64,000 nucleotides of DNA from UBA2040 sp041751955 (GCA_041751955.1 JBGSIB010000011.1:33133-97132); one strand, 5' to 3'; shown: positions 44,076 to 51,962, counted from the stretch's first letter. Notes: a model not told the origin generated them from the sequence alone. Numbers and translations are program-made.

Positions 44076-44105
44076 TTTGTATTTCTGAAAAATAAAGTAT
44101 CTTTG
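44076..44105 (+). promoter_or_regulatory. rpmH promoter (-33 TTTG, -7 TATCTTTG)
   Basis: Both Bacteroidota elements are present: TTTG at 44076-44079 and TATCTTTG at 44098-44105, 18 bp apart. The leader before the rpmH ATG would be about 33 nt. Confidence 0.75.
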
Positions 44106-44145
44106 CATTCCGAAAATTAGACAACACGAATAAAGAATATATATC

Positions 44146-44307
44146 ATGAGCAAAAGAACGTTTCAACCATCTGTAAGAAAAAGAAGAAACAAACACGGTT
44201 TCAGAAGTCGTATGGCAACTAAAAATGGTCGTCGCGTATTGGCATCACGTCGTCGCAAAGGCAGAAAGAAATTGACTGTTTCTGACGAAGGAATGCACAA
44301 ACGTTAA
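44146..44307 (+). CDS. rpmH: 50S ribosomal protein L34
   Basis: A 53-residue highly basic protein, MSKRTFQPSVRKRRNKHGFR at the N-terminus and GRRVLASRRRKGRKKLTVSD in the second half, the canonical L34 sequence. L34 sits in the 50S subunit near the exit tunnel. In many bacteria rpmH neighbours rnpA and dnaA, but here it stands alone, as often in Bacteroidota. A good promoter and terminator frame it. Confidence 0.98.
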   Translation: MSKRTFQPSVRKRRNKHGFRSRMATKNGRRVLASRRRKGRKKLTVSDEGMHKR

Positions 44308-44328
44308 TTTCGTTCGTACAATACTTAC

Positions 44329-44360
44329 AGTCGTTTCAATTATTTGGAACGGCTTTTTTT
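44329..44360 (+). terminator. Intrinsic terminator after rpmH
   Basis: A stem AGTCGTT / AACGGCT (one G-T pair) with a loop of about 13 nt and a run of seven Ts, 21 bp after the rpmH stop. Confidence 0.75.
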
Positions 44361-44520
44361 GTGGGCTTCGTCCCTATAGCTATCGGGATCAGCCCACAAA
44401 AAAAAAACGGCACGGCTCAAACGTTGACTGAGCGGAGTCGAAGACAACGTTTGAGCGGAGTCGGGTTGTACCCTGACCTGCCTGCGTGCCTTTTGCAGGC
44501 AGGGCGGAGTCGAAGGGTAC
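44361..44520. repeat. Patch of nested GC-rich palindromes and TGAGCGGAGTCGAAG-type repeats
   Basis: Four inverted repeats follow each other: GTGGGCT/AGCCCAC (44361-44398) enclosing TCCC..GGGA; CAAACGTTG/CAACGTTTG (about 44418-44453); and GTACCCT/AGGGTAC enclosing CCTGCCTGC/GCAGGCAGG (about 44468-44520). The motif GAGCGGAGTCGA or GGGCGGAGTCGA occurs three times. Its reverse complement (TTCGACTCCGCTC) is widely seen in Bacteroidota intergenic DNA, from memory. The GC content is far above the window average. No reading frame here is credible. Confidence 0.75.
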
Positions 44521-44623
44521 TATAAAATACTAAAAACAAATTTAAAATCCAATACCTTTTCACAAGATAATCACTTGGATTTAAGGAATCTATTTGCATA
44601 ACTTAGAGTAACAACAAAACCAA

Positions 44624-45088
44624 ATGTTACCTTTTATGGATAGAAAATTAAACCTTGAAGAAGAAATTGTATTGCAACGAATTCATCTTATTCGTGGTAC
44701 GAAAATCATGCTTGACAGCGATTTGGCTCTTTTATACCAAGTTGAAACCAAACAATTAAAAAGACAGGTCAAAAGAAATATCGAGAGATTCCCTTCGGAT
44801 TTCCTTTTTGAATTGTCTCAAGAAGAATGGGATAACTTGAGGTGCCAAATTGGCACCTCAAGTTGGGGAGGAACTCGATTTCTACCTATGGCTATCACTG
44901 AACAGGGCATTGCCATGCTTTCTAGCGTGTTGAGTCCTGTTGCTATTCAGGAGAATATTTGCGATACGGTCTTCGACTTCGCTCAGACCTCGAAATTCGA
45001 CTTCGCCCTTTCTATCAAAGGCAAGCAAGTAGGTCAGACCTCTGAATTGGAACTCATGCTGTTTGGTGTGAAACCTTTTTTCAAATAA
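44624..45088 (+). CDS. ORF6N (KilA-N-like) domain protein with an aberrant C-terminus
   Basis: The N-terminal 110 residues are a standard ORF6N DNA-binding domain: LQRIHLIRGTKIMLDSDLAL, RQVKRNIERFPSDFLFELS, EEWDNLRCQIGTSSWGG, and MAITEQGIAMLSSVL. The usual continuation (INIQIVRVFTKMR and a coiled coil, present in the next gene) is missing. It is replaced from about residue 105 by VFDFAQTSKFDFALS, encoded by DNA resembling the TTCGACTTCGC repeats found upstream. The gene is thus either truncated by a repeat insertion or has acquired a new tail. ORF6N domains occur in phage antirepressors and in chromosomal genes of unknown role. A 31-bp palindrome is embedded at 44834-44864. Confidence 0.8.
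   Translation: MLPFMDRKLNLEEEIVLQRIHLIRGTKIMLDSDLALLYQVETKQLKRQVKRNIERFPSDFLFELSQEEWDNLRCQIGTSSWGGTRFLPMAITEQGIAMLSSVLSPVAIQENICDTVFDFAQTSKFDFALSIKGKQVGQTSELELMLFGVKPFFK
44834..44864. repeat. Perfect coding-region palindrome in ORF6N gene 1
   Basis: The arms AACTTGAGGTGCCAA (44834-44848) and TTGGCACCTCAAGTT (44850-44864) are fully complementary around one central base. It encodes NLRCQIGTSS. The centre is the first base of the Ile codon, the same codon and phase as in ORF6N gene 2. Confidence 0.95.
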
Positions 45089-45103
45089 ATTCAGAATAAC
45101 GCC

Positions 45104-45619
45104 ATGCTTGACAAATACCTTTTACCAGAGCAAGAAATTGTCGGGAGAATCTATGTGATAAATAATCAAAAAGTAATGCTCGATTTTGATTTGGCATTGC
45201 TTTATGAAATCCCGACAAAAAGAATCAATGAACAAGTTAAGAGAAATCAAGATAGATTTCCGAAAGATTTCATGTTCCAGCTATCTATGAAGCAATGGGA
45301 GAATTTGCGGTCGCAAATTGCGACCGCAAATTCTGAAATGCGAAGAAATCCACCTTATGCTTTCACTGAACATGGTGTTCTAATGTTGTCCAGTGTTTTG
45401 AACAACCCAAAAGCAATTCAAGTGAATATCCAATTGGTTCGCATCTTCACGAAAATGAGAGACATGCTATTGAGTCAAAACAACATTGTTGAACAGATTG
45501 AGAAATTGACCAATCGTTTGAATCATCAGGATGATAAACTGGATGGAGTTGTTCGCTACCTGCAGCGTTTTGTGCAGGATCAAAAAACAGAAAGATCAAA
45601 AGTCGGTTATAAAAATTAA
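45104..45619 (+). CDS. ORF6N domain protein, full-length
   Basis: A 171-residue paralog of the preceding gene, intact through its C-terminus. ORF6N core: GRIYVINNQKVMLDFDLALL, QVKRNQDRFPKDFMFQLS, QWENLRSQIATAN and YAFTEHGVLMLSSVL. It continues as VNIQLVRIFTKMRDMLLSQN and a short coiled coil (IEKLTNRLNHQDDKLDG), a likely oligomerisation region. It follows gene 1 by 15 bp and precedes comM by 12 bp. The expected function is DNA binding; the target is unknown. It contains a 35-bp palindrome at 45300-45334. Confidence 0.85.
   Translation: MLDKYLLPEQEIVGRIYVINNQKVMLDFDLALLYEIPTKRINEQVKRNQDRFPKDFMFQLSMKQWENLRSQIATANSEMRRNPPYAFTEHGVLMLSSVLNNPKAIQVNIQLVRIFTKMRDMLLSQNNIVEQIEKLTNRLNHQDDKLDGVVRYLQRFVQDQKTERSKVGYKN
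45300..45334. repeat. Perfect coding-region palindrome in ORF6N gene 2
   Basis: The arms AGAATTTGCGGTCGCAA (45300-45316) and TTGCGACCGCAAATTCT (45318-45334) are fully complementary around one central base. It encodes ENLRSQIATANS at the same protein position as the palindrome of gene 1. Within the shared 15-bp arms four positions differ from gene 1, and every one is matched by the complementary change in the other arm. Confidence 0.95.
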
Positions 45620-45631
45620 AATTTAAAAACT

Positions 45632-47170
45632 ATGCTCGTAAAAACATTTGGTAGCGCCGTTTTCGGTATTGATGCGACCACCATTACAATAGAAGTCAAT
45701 TTAGCAATAGGCATTAATTTTATTCTTGTTGGATTGCCGGATAGTGCCGTAAAAGAGAGTCATCAACGGATGAAAGCTGCCTTGAAAAACAATGGCTACA
45801 AATTCCCAGGAAAAGAAATTACCGTCAACATGGCACCTGCAGATATTCGGAAAGAGGGCTCAACATTCGATTTACCCATAGCGATTGGCGTCCTAGCGGT
45901 AAGTGAACAACTTATTGCCGACAGATTGGATCAGTACATCATTCTTGGTGAGTTGTCGTTGGATGGTGCCTTAAAACCGCTAAAAGGTATACTGCCAATT
46001 GCTCTTCAAGCTAAAAAAGAAGGTTTCAAAGGAATAATCTTGCCCAAAGAAAATGCGATGGAGGCAGCTATAGTTGACGGTTTGGACATCTACGGCATGG
46101 AAACACTCAAAGAAGTGGTCGATTTCTTGAATTACGATTTAGACGCAACCCCCGTTAAAGTCGATATTTTGACAGCGTTCGAACAAAAGCTCAACGATAA
46201 TGATGTCGATTTCAGAGATGTAAAAGGACAAACCAACATTAAAAGAGCTTTTGAAATTGCTGCTTCTGGCGGACATAACGTAATTCTCATCGGTCCTCCA
46301 GGTGCGGGAAAGTCGATGTTGGCCAAGCGTTTGCCGACAATATTGCCACCCATGACTTTGGAAGAATCTCTAGAAACGACGAAGATTCATTCTGTAGCTG
46401 GAAAAATTGCCAAGGAAGCGGGCTTGGTGACGCAACGACCTTTCCGAAAACCGCATCACACGATTTCAGATGTGGCACTCGTGGGAGGCGGTGGCTACCC
46501 GCAACCTGGAGAAATTTCTTTGGCACACAATGGCGTTTTGTTTTTGGATGAATTACCAGAATACAAACGAACCGTTTTGGAAGTCATGCGGCAACCTTTG
46601 GAAGATAGACAAGTCACTATTTCTCGCGCCAAATTCACGGTGGATTATCCAGCTGGTTTCATGTTGATTGCGGCGATGAATCCTTGTCCTTGTGGTTATT
46701 ACAATCATCCAGAGAAAGACTGCATGTGCGGTCCAGGCATCGTTCACAAATATTTAAACCGTATTTCAGGCCCCCTTTTGGACCGAATAGATTTACATGT
46801 GGAAGTCACGCCTGTTTCTTTCGACGAATTGGCGCATCACCAGCCCGAAGAAGGGAGCAAAGAAATCCGAGAACGGGTGGTGAAAACACGTCTAGTACAA
46901 GAAAAGCGCTTTGCTCAACGCGATGGAATATACTGCAATGCGCAGATGGAAAGCAACGACATAAGACAATATTGCCAAGTAGGCGAGGCGGGGAGTGCCA
47001 TCCTCAAAACCGCCATGGACAGATTGGGACTTTCAGCGCGGGCGTATGACCGGATATTGAAAGTAGCAAGGACGATTGCTGATTTGGAAGGTGCGGTGGA
47101 TATTGAAACACAGCATTTGGCCGAGGCGATTAATTTTCGGAGTTTGGATAGAGAGGGTTGGGCTGGGTGA
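45632..47170 (+). CDS. comM: YifB/ComM-type Mg-chelatase-like AAA+ ATPase
   Basis: ComM is a hexameric helicase that promotes branch migration during natural transformation. The 512-residue protein has the N-terminal ChlI/Lon-like domain (FGSAVFGIDATTITIEVNLA, ITVNMAPADIRKEGSTFDLP), an AAA+ core with Walker A GPPGAGKSML, Walker B GVLFLDELPEY, and the Cys-rich NPCPCGYYNHPEKDCMCGPG, ending with the Mg-chelatase C-terminal domain (LSARAYDRILKVARTIADLE). Length and motifs are normal. It follows the ORF6N pair closely, possibly in one transcript. Confidence 0.93.
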   Translation: MLVKTFGSAVFGIDATTITIEVNLAIGINFILVGLPDSAVKESHQRMKAALKNNGYKFPGKEITVNMAPADIRKEGSTFDLPIAIGVLAVSEQLIADRLDQYIILGELSLDGALKPLKGILPIALQAKKEGFKGIILPKENAMEAAIVDGLDIYGMETLKEVVDFLNYDLDATPVKVDILTAFEQKLNDNDVDFRDVKGQTNIKRAFEIAASGGHNVILIGPPGAGKSMLAKRLPTILPPMTLEESLETTKIHSVAGKIAKEAGLVTQRPFRKPHHTISDVALVGGGGYPQPGEISLAHNGVLFLDELPEYKRTVLEVMRQPLEDRQVTISRAKFTVDYPAGFMLIAAMNPCPCGYYNHPEKDCMCGPGIVHKYLNRISGPLLDRIDLHVEVTPVSFDELAHHQPEEGSKEIRERVVKTRLVQEKRFAQRDGIYCNAQMESNDIRQYCQVGEAGSAILKTAMDRLGLSARAYDRILKVARTIADLEGAVDIETQHLAEAINFRSLDREGWAG

Positions 47171-47499
47171 GTTTTAGAATCAATATTGTATAAAGGAAAA
47201 TAAAAATTCGACGAAATTTTCAGAACAATTATCTCAGTTTCCGGATTAAAATCTTCTGTAAAAATGATAAAAGCATAATTGTTCTGATCATTAGACTTAC
47301 ACGTTTAGGTGATTTTCGTAATTTTTGCCATTGTTCTGAAATTTTGAATTGATGCATTTCATAAGTTAAACGATTGAGCATATCAAAGTCTATCCTTCCA
47401 AATATGAAATTACAATATATTTTGCAAGGTAACCACCACCGAAAATTGTAGGTAATCTTTAAAATGCTCAATTAGATGTGTTTGGTTAATTACAGCTTA
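47171..47499. other. Gene-poor stretch with a short doubtful ORF
   Basis: The only frame of note is an 80-codon minus-strand one (47229-47471) starting MSILKITYNFRWWLPCKIYC and ending in a basic helical segment. It has no recognised family, no promoter and no close neighbour in frame. It could be a small protein or the decayed end of a longer gene. I see no RNA gene or terminator with confidence. Confidence 0.3.
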
Positions 47500-48210
47500 T
47501 TACCTTTCAAAGGCAGTGCTGATTAGAACTGATAAGGGCATATCTTTTTTATGGGAAAAACCCAATTCAATTAACGATTTGGGTACATAGATTATACCAT
47601 CTGTAAACTCTAACACCATCTCCAAATCATGGCTAGAAAACAATACACATTTTTTCTGCTCTTTTGCTATTTTGACCAACAATTCTAGGACTTTTTTCTT
47701 ATTGGAGTAATCTAAAAAAGCTGTCGGTTCGTCGAGAAAAATGTAGTCAGTTTCTTGAGCGAGTACTTTGGCAATGGCGAGCATTTGTCTTTCGCCATCG
47801 CTTAGTTCAGTTGTGAATTTCTTGGACAAATGAGCAACTTCCATCAGCTTCAAGCACTCGTCTACTATTTCGTTGTCCGAAGCGCTAAGTCTACCGAAAG
47901 CATTGGTGTACGGTGATCGACCTAAAGCAACATATTCATGGGCTCGCATATAGGCAACACCGTCAAATCTACTCTTCACAAAACCGAAAGTTTTTGCTTT
48001 TTCTGTCGGAGAAAGTTCATTTAGCTTTTTATTTCTGATGTAAATTTCTCCTGAAAGTGCAGGAATATTACCAATCAAAGTTTGCAATAAAGTCGTTTTA
48101 CCTCTTCCATTTGCTCCAACCAATGCATAAACTTGACCAGTAATCAATTCAAGTGAATTTATCTCAAGCAAGGTTTTCGTATAACCGATATGGAGATTTT
48201 CTATTTTCAT
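47500..48210 (-). CDS. ABC transporter ATPase, FecE/BtuD/HmuV type
   Basis: The nucleotide-binding subunit of a type II importer. It has Walker A GANGRGKTTLL, signature LSDGERQ, Walker B YIFLDEPTAFLD and the His switch SSHDLEM. It is 236 residues, the usual length being about 255. The start overlaps the permease stop by 4 bp (48207-48210). Together with the permease and the binding protein at 49613-50698 it forms a complete uptake system for an iron chelate, heme or cobalamin; the sequence does not decide between them. Confidence 0.9.
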   Translation of the reverse strand: MKIENLHIGYTKTLLEINSLELITGQVYALVGANGRGKTTLLQTLIGNIPALSGEIYIRNKKLNELSPTEKAKTFGFVKSRFDGVAYMRAHEYVALGRSPYTNAFGRLSASDNEIVDECLKLMEVAHLSKKFTTELSDGERQMLAIAKVLAQETDYIFLDEPTAFLDYSNKKKVLELLVKIAKEQKKCVLFSSHDLEMVLEFTDGIIYVPKSLIELGFSHKKDMPLSVLISTAFER

Positions 48211-49205
48211 TGCGTCAATTTTTTAACGATGAAATAAATAACCATGGGTGCACCTATTAATGAAGTGACTGCATTTATCGGCAAGGGAATTTTTTCTGCG
48301 AAGAGTTGAACGAGAATGTCGCAAAAGACCAAGAAAACAGCACCCAAAATTAGCGATGCGGGCAAGAGAATTTTATGATTTTGGGTTTTGAAAAGGATTT
48401 TCACCAAGTTGGGAACGGCAAGTCCAATGAAGGCGATGGGTCCACAATAAGCGGTGACTAATCCTGTTAAAAGAGCAGTGAAAATGATGATGAGCAGTCG
48501 GATTTTTTTGATGGATATCCCTAACATTTCTGCTTCAGATTCTCCCAAAACAAAGGCGTTGAGTGGTTTGACCAAGAAAAATGAACCCAGGATTCCAAAA
48601 AAGAAGAGGACAAGAATAAATGGTAATTGACCGGTTTGGACTTGTTGAAGTGAACCCATGGCCCAAAGTGTAAATATTTTTAGAGCATTCGCTTCGGAAA
48701 GGAATTGTATCACGGATACCAAGGCACCCGAAAAACTTCCGAGCATCAATCCAATGAGTAGGAGAGAGACGCCATGCCTGATTTTAAAAGAAATCATCAG
48801 TATCAGCAAACCAAAGACCAATGCTCCAATTAGGGCGCTGGAGACCAAGCCATAATCGTTTTCGAAGAAGGTGATGCCCGTCATCAATGAGATTGCGACG
48901 AATAAACTCGATCCAGAATTGATTCCGAGGATGTAGGGTCCTGCCAAAGGATTATTGAATAAGGTTTGCATCATTAAACCGGAAACAGAAAGTGCTGCAC
49001 CGGCAATGCACGCCATTACAAATCTTGGCAAGCGGAATTCTCTGACGATAAGGTGTTCAGAATTGCTCGAATCGAAAGAAAGCCAAGCGTCTTGAAAGGT
49101 GCTCCAGGAGATGGAAATTTCTCCAGAAATGAAATGAAAAAAGAAAGCAAGTGGTAGTAATGCTATAAGAGCAAAAAGCAAATATGTATTTCTTTTTTTT
49201 TTCAT
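48207..49205 (-). CDS. FecCD-family ABC transporter permease
   Basis: A 332-residue permease with about ten helices, matching BtuC/FecD/FhuB half-length members. Signatures are REFRLPRFVMACIAGAALSV, then GLMMQTLFNNPLAGPYILGI with the family's QxxxxNPLAxPxxLG, GESEAEMLGISIKKIR and the coupling region YCGPIAFIGLAVPNLVKILF. Bacteroidota carry several such systems; this one is separated from its likely binding-protein gene by a 407-bp intergenic stretch with two palindromic repeats. Confidence 0.92.
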   Translation of the reverse strand: MKKKRNTYLLFALIALLPLAFFFHFISGEISISWSTFQDAWLSFDSSNSEHLIVREFRLPRFVMACIAGAALSVSGLMMQTLFNNPLAGPYILGINSGSSLFVAISLMTGITFFENDYGLVSSALIGALVFGLLILMISFKIRHGVSLLLIGLMLGSFSGALVSVIQFLSEANALKIFTLWAMGSLQQVQTGQLPFILVLFFFGILGSFFLVKPLNAFVLGESEAEMLGISIKKIRLLIIIFTALLTGLVTAYCGPIAFIGLAVPNLVKILFKTQNHKILLPASLILGAVFLVFCDILVQLFAEKIPLPINAVTSLIGAPMVIYFIVKKLTQ

Positions 49206-49403
49206 TAGATGTTGGTAAAAATACGAGTTCTGATTGGGTAATTGTTGAATGGATGGATAAGATTATGTGATTTCTATTGTAAAATTGCTTACTAAATTCT
49301 GGTGTATGATGCAGTTGTAGTTTTGGTGCAATTTTTTTCTGTGGTGTTATCAAAGGTAAAACGGTATTGTTGTTTTTTCTATAAATTATTTAGTGATTTT
49401 ACA

Positions 49404-49565
49404 TGTTTGCAAATTTGCAAATAAGCTTCTTAGAAAGTCAATGAAATTGGGCTTTTAGAGATTGTTTACTCAGGTTGAAGATAGAATGGGAATGTTTTTG
49501 AGGGAAAGATAAAAATCAGAGAATTAAAATATATTATTGAAAAAACATGTTTGCAAATTTGCAAA
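49404..49565. repeat. Palindromic repeat array, cluster 1 (two copies)
   Basis: TGTTTGCAAATTTGCAAA occurs at 49404-49421 and 49548-49565, 144 bp apart, in the 407-bp gap between the binding-protein and permease genes. The second copy continues as a perfect GTTTGCAAATTTGCAAAC. Similar less conserved sequence follows each copy (CAGTAAATCA-like after the second, GTCAATGAAATT after the first). The rest of the gap holds nothing recognisable. The same element occurs three times at 62867-63177. Confidence 0.9.
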
Positions 49566-49612
49566 CAACATTTGTTTAAAATTCAGTAAATCAAATAATT
49601 AACTATTCATTT

Positions 49613-50698
49613 TCACTCAACAATTTGATAAAAATTCAACTCACCATCCCCAAACTCCCCCGAATGAAAAATATGCAAATAATCCGATAAAACTTTATGT
49701 GGCTCTATCGCACTCATTTCCCAATAGCGATTCCCACTTCGTGAATAATCATAAATAGGATTTCTTGCCACTGGTCCTAAAAGTTTGAGTTTAGGTTGAA
49801 ATCCGAATAATTTTTCTTTTGTGGGCATGCCTGGATTGATCCAAAAATCAGTGTCAACATTATCTGTCAATACCCTTTCCATTGTCAATGCAATTGAACC
49901 TGTTCCCTTCGTCTCAGCATAGCGATAGTGAACATGTGCATCCATGAAAATACCGGCGTTAAAACTTTCACCTGCTGGCGCAAACCAAGTGTCTCCAACT
50001 AAATTTCCGCTCAAAACGGTCGGTGCTTGTTTAAGGTTTTTAGCCTCTTTTTTCAGTGTCAAATACTCTTCTTCGATTTTCGTAAAATACGCTTTGGCTT
50101 CTTTTTCTTTTCCCGTTAAATACCCAAAAAGTAAAATCCATTCGGCTTTTCCTAAGGGATGAATTTCACGCCAATCGTAGTTGACAATGCAATTAATTCC
50201 TGCATTATTCAACTGTTGTTCGTGCGGAAAATCATTTCCGAAACCGCTATAAATTATGGCCTGACATTTTGATTTCAACAAAGTTTCAACTGGAATTTGA
50301 CTTTCTTCACCGAGTTCAAGTACTTTTCCTTTATTGATATTCTTCATCAGTAAAGGATTGTACACGTATTGTCTATTCGTAATGCCAACTATTTTATCGA
50401 CTTGATTCAAAACACTGAGCATACCTACATGTGTTCCAGATAATACGGATATTCGTTTCAAAGGCACCTGAATGAAATTGGAGGTTTTTACCATTTCTTT
50501 GGCAATATTGAACGATTGCTCAATTTTCCCAGTTTCTGGCGAAAGAATCTCAATTTTAGTGATTGTTTTGTCTTCCGTAATTCGAAAATGCTTGGCGTAC
50601 CGCACTATGGTATTTGCTTGACCGTAGGTGTGTACCTTTTTTTCTTTACAAGAAGCAAGAAGAATTACAAAAAGCGTAATGAAGAGTAGAAATTTCAT
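49613..50698 (-). CDS. ABC transporter periplasmic binding lipoprotein (FecB/BtuF type)
   Basis: From ATG 50698 a lipobox LLASC precedes a ~345-residue class III binding protein with two lobes joined by a long helix. Landmarks are KRISVLSGTHVGMLSVLNQV, DKIVGITNRQYVYNP, VETLLKSKCQAIIYSG and HPLGKAEWILLFGYLTGKE. A longer frame to 50782 adds a hydrophilic lead that would bury the signal peptide, so it is rejected. It is the presumed partner of the FecCD/FecE genes downstream. The ligand is unknown; a riboswitch was looked for upstream and not seen. Confidence 0.87.
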   Translation of the reverse strand: MKFLLFITLFVILLASCKEKKVHTYGQANTIVRYAKHFRITEDKTITKIEILSPETGKIEQSFNIAKEMVKTSNFIQVPLKRISVLSGTHVGMLSVLNQVDKIVGITNRQYVYNPLLMKNINKGKVLELGEESQIPVETLLKSKCQAIIYSGFGNDFPHEQQLNNAGINCIVNYDWREIHPLGKAEWILLFGYLTGKEKEAKAYFTKIEEEYLTLKKEAKNLKQAPTVLSGNLVGDTWFAPAGESFNAGIFMDAHVHYRYAETKGTGSIALTMERVLTDNVDTDFWINPGMPTKEKLFGFQPKLKLLGPVARNPIYDYSRSGNRYWEMSAIEPHKVLSDYLHIFHSGEFGDGELNFYQIVE

Positions 50699-50763
50699 TT
50701 CGTAAAAATAATCAACTACGTGGCCTTTGTTCCTACTTTGCCGAATTTGTCTGTGATTTTTAA

Positions 50764-50798
50764 CAAAAAAACCTCCGCTCAATAAAGAACAGAGGTTA
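50764..50798 (-). terminator. Intrinsic terminator after rplI
   Basis: On the minus strand, AACCTC and GAGGTT form a 6-bp stem (extendable with CG/TG) around a loop of about 16 nt, followed by seven Ts. It is placed 22 bp after the rplI stop. Confidence 0.8.
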
Positions 50799-50819
50799 TT
50801 ATTTTGGTTTAGAAGATAA

Positions 50820-51266
50820 TTATTCTCCTACTACTTCAATTTTGAAAGTTGCTTTAACACCTTTTGCGATGTTTGCATCAACTTCGTAAGTACCAACTTC
50901 TTTAATCATATCGTTTTGAATTTTCAAAGCTTTACGATCGATGTCGAAACCTTCTGCTTTCAACGCTTCAGAAACTTGAACTGTGTTGATAGAACCAAAG
51001 ATTTTTCCATTCTCACCAGCTTTCGTTTTGATAGTCAATGACAATTCGTTGATTTTTGCAGCCATTGCCTCAGCTTCAGCCAACATTTTTGTTTCTTTAT
51101 GTGCTCTTTGTTTCAATGTTTCAGCGTGACCTTTCTTCACAGAAGCAGTCGCTAAAACAGCGTATCCTTGAGGTATCAAGAAGTTTCTTCCGTATCCTGG
51201 TTTTACAGATACAAGCTCGTCTTTAAATCCAAGCTTGTCAACGGTTTTTTTAAGAATTACATCCAT
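50820..51266 (-). CDS. rplI: 50S ribosomal protein L9
   Basis: A 148-residue L9 with the N-terminal domain (MDVILKKTVDKLGFKDELVS then VKPGYGRNFLIPQGYAVLAT), the long connecting helix, and a C-terminal domain with GKIFGSINTVQVSEAL. L9 binds 23S rRNA near the L1 stalk. It is the last gene of the rpsF-rpsR-rplI operon, 29 bp after rpsR. Confidence 0.98.
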   Translation of the reverse strand: MDVILKKTVDKLGFKDELVSVKPGYGRNFLIPQGYAVLATASVKKGHAETLKQRAHKETKMLAEAEAMAAKINELSLTIKTKAGENGKIFGSINTVQVSEALKAEGFDIDRKALKIQNDMIKEVGTYEVDANIAKGVKATFKIEVVGE

Positions 51267-51295
51267 TTTTTTAAATATTAATATCGTTTACAATC

Positions 51296-51559
51296 TTATT
51301 TCAACATATCCCCCACGTATGGAAGAACTGCTATGTGACGCGCTCTTTTGATCGCTTTGTTCACTCGCTTTTGGTACTTCGCCGAAGTTCCAGTCAAACG
51401 GCGAGGTAAAATTTTACCTTGCTCGTTCACCAATTTCAACAAGAAGTTAGCGTCTTTGTAATCGATGAATTTGATACCGCTTTTCTTAAAACGGCAATAT
51501 TTGCTTTTTGTAATGTCGATATCGATTGGAGTCAGATAACGAATATCATTTTGTGCCAT
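51296..51559 (-). CDS. rpsR: 30S ribosomal protein S18
   Basis: An 87-residue S18 with the core CRFKKSGIKFIDYKDANFLL, GKILPRRLTGTSAKYQKRVN and KAIKRARHIAVLPYVGDMLK. S18 forms a heterodimer with S6 on the 30S platform, consistent with its place directly after rpsF (25 bp). Confidence 0.98.
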   Translation of the reverse strand: MAQNDIRYLTPIDIDITKSKYCRFKKSGIKFIDYKDANFLLKLVNEQGKILPRRLTGTSAKYQKRVNKAIKRARHIAVLPYVGDMLK

Positions 51560-51584
51560 GTCTTTTCTTTTTAAATGTTAATGA

Positions 51585-51962
51585 TTAAGCTTCTGCAGTT
51601 GGTTCTGCCGCTGGAGCTGGTGCTGGAGCAGATTTGCCCATTTTCGCTCTGCGTTTTTCTGCATACTCTAAATGATCTTTCTCCATTTTGATAGTCAAGA
51701 AACGCATTACACGCTCGTCACGTTTCAAAGTCAATTCGAAATCAGCGATTACTGGAGAATCACATTGGAATTCAGAAAGAAAATAAAATCCAGTGGATTT
51801 TTTTTGGATTGGGTACGCCAATTTGCGCAATCCCCAACTCTCGGAGTGCTTAATTTTACCACCTAGTTCTTTAACTTGGGCTTCGAATTTTTGCACTGCT
51901 TCCTTTGCCTGGTCCTCAGACAAAACGGGAGTTAAAATGAAAACAGTTTCGTAAGAATTCAT
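51585..51962 (-). CDS. rpsF: 30S ribosomal protein S6
   Basis: From ATG 51962 the product is MNSYETVFILTPVLSEDQAK and so on, 125 residues, with the S6 ferredoxin-like fold (KHSESWGLRKLAYPIQKKST, LKRDERVMRFLTIKM). It has an Ala/Pro-rich C-terminal tail (APAPAPAAEPTAEA). An in-frame extension to 52013 is unlikely. It is first in the rpsF-rpsR-rplI operon; a -7 promoter box is at 52019-52026. Confidence 0.97.
   Translation of the reverse strand: MNSYETVFILTPVLSEDQAKEAVQKFEAQVKELGGKIKHSESWGLRKLAYPIQKKSTGFYFLSEFQCDSPVIADFELTLKRDERVMRFLTIKMEKDHLEYAEKRRAKMGKSAPAPAPAAEPTAEA

Noticed and set aside
44417..44599. Minus-strand frame of 60 codons in the repeat patch
   Set aside because: It is composed of palindromic repeat sequence with no family resemblance.
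47500..50698. Naming the ABC system as B12 (btuFCD) or iron (fec)
   Set aside because: Neither the proteins nor a riboswitch or Fur-like site decides the ligand, so only the family is given.
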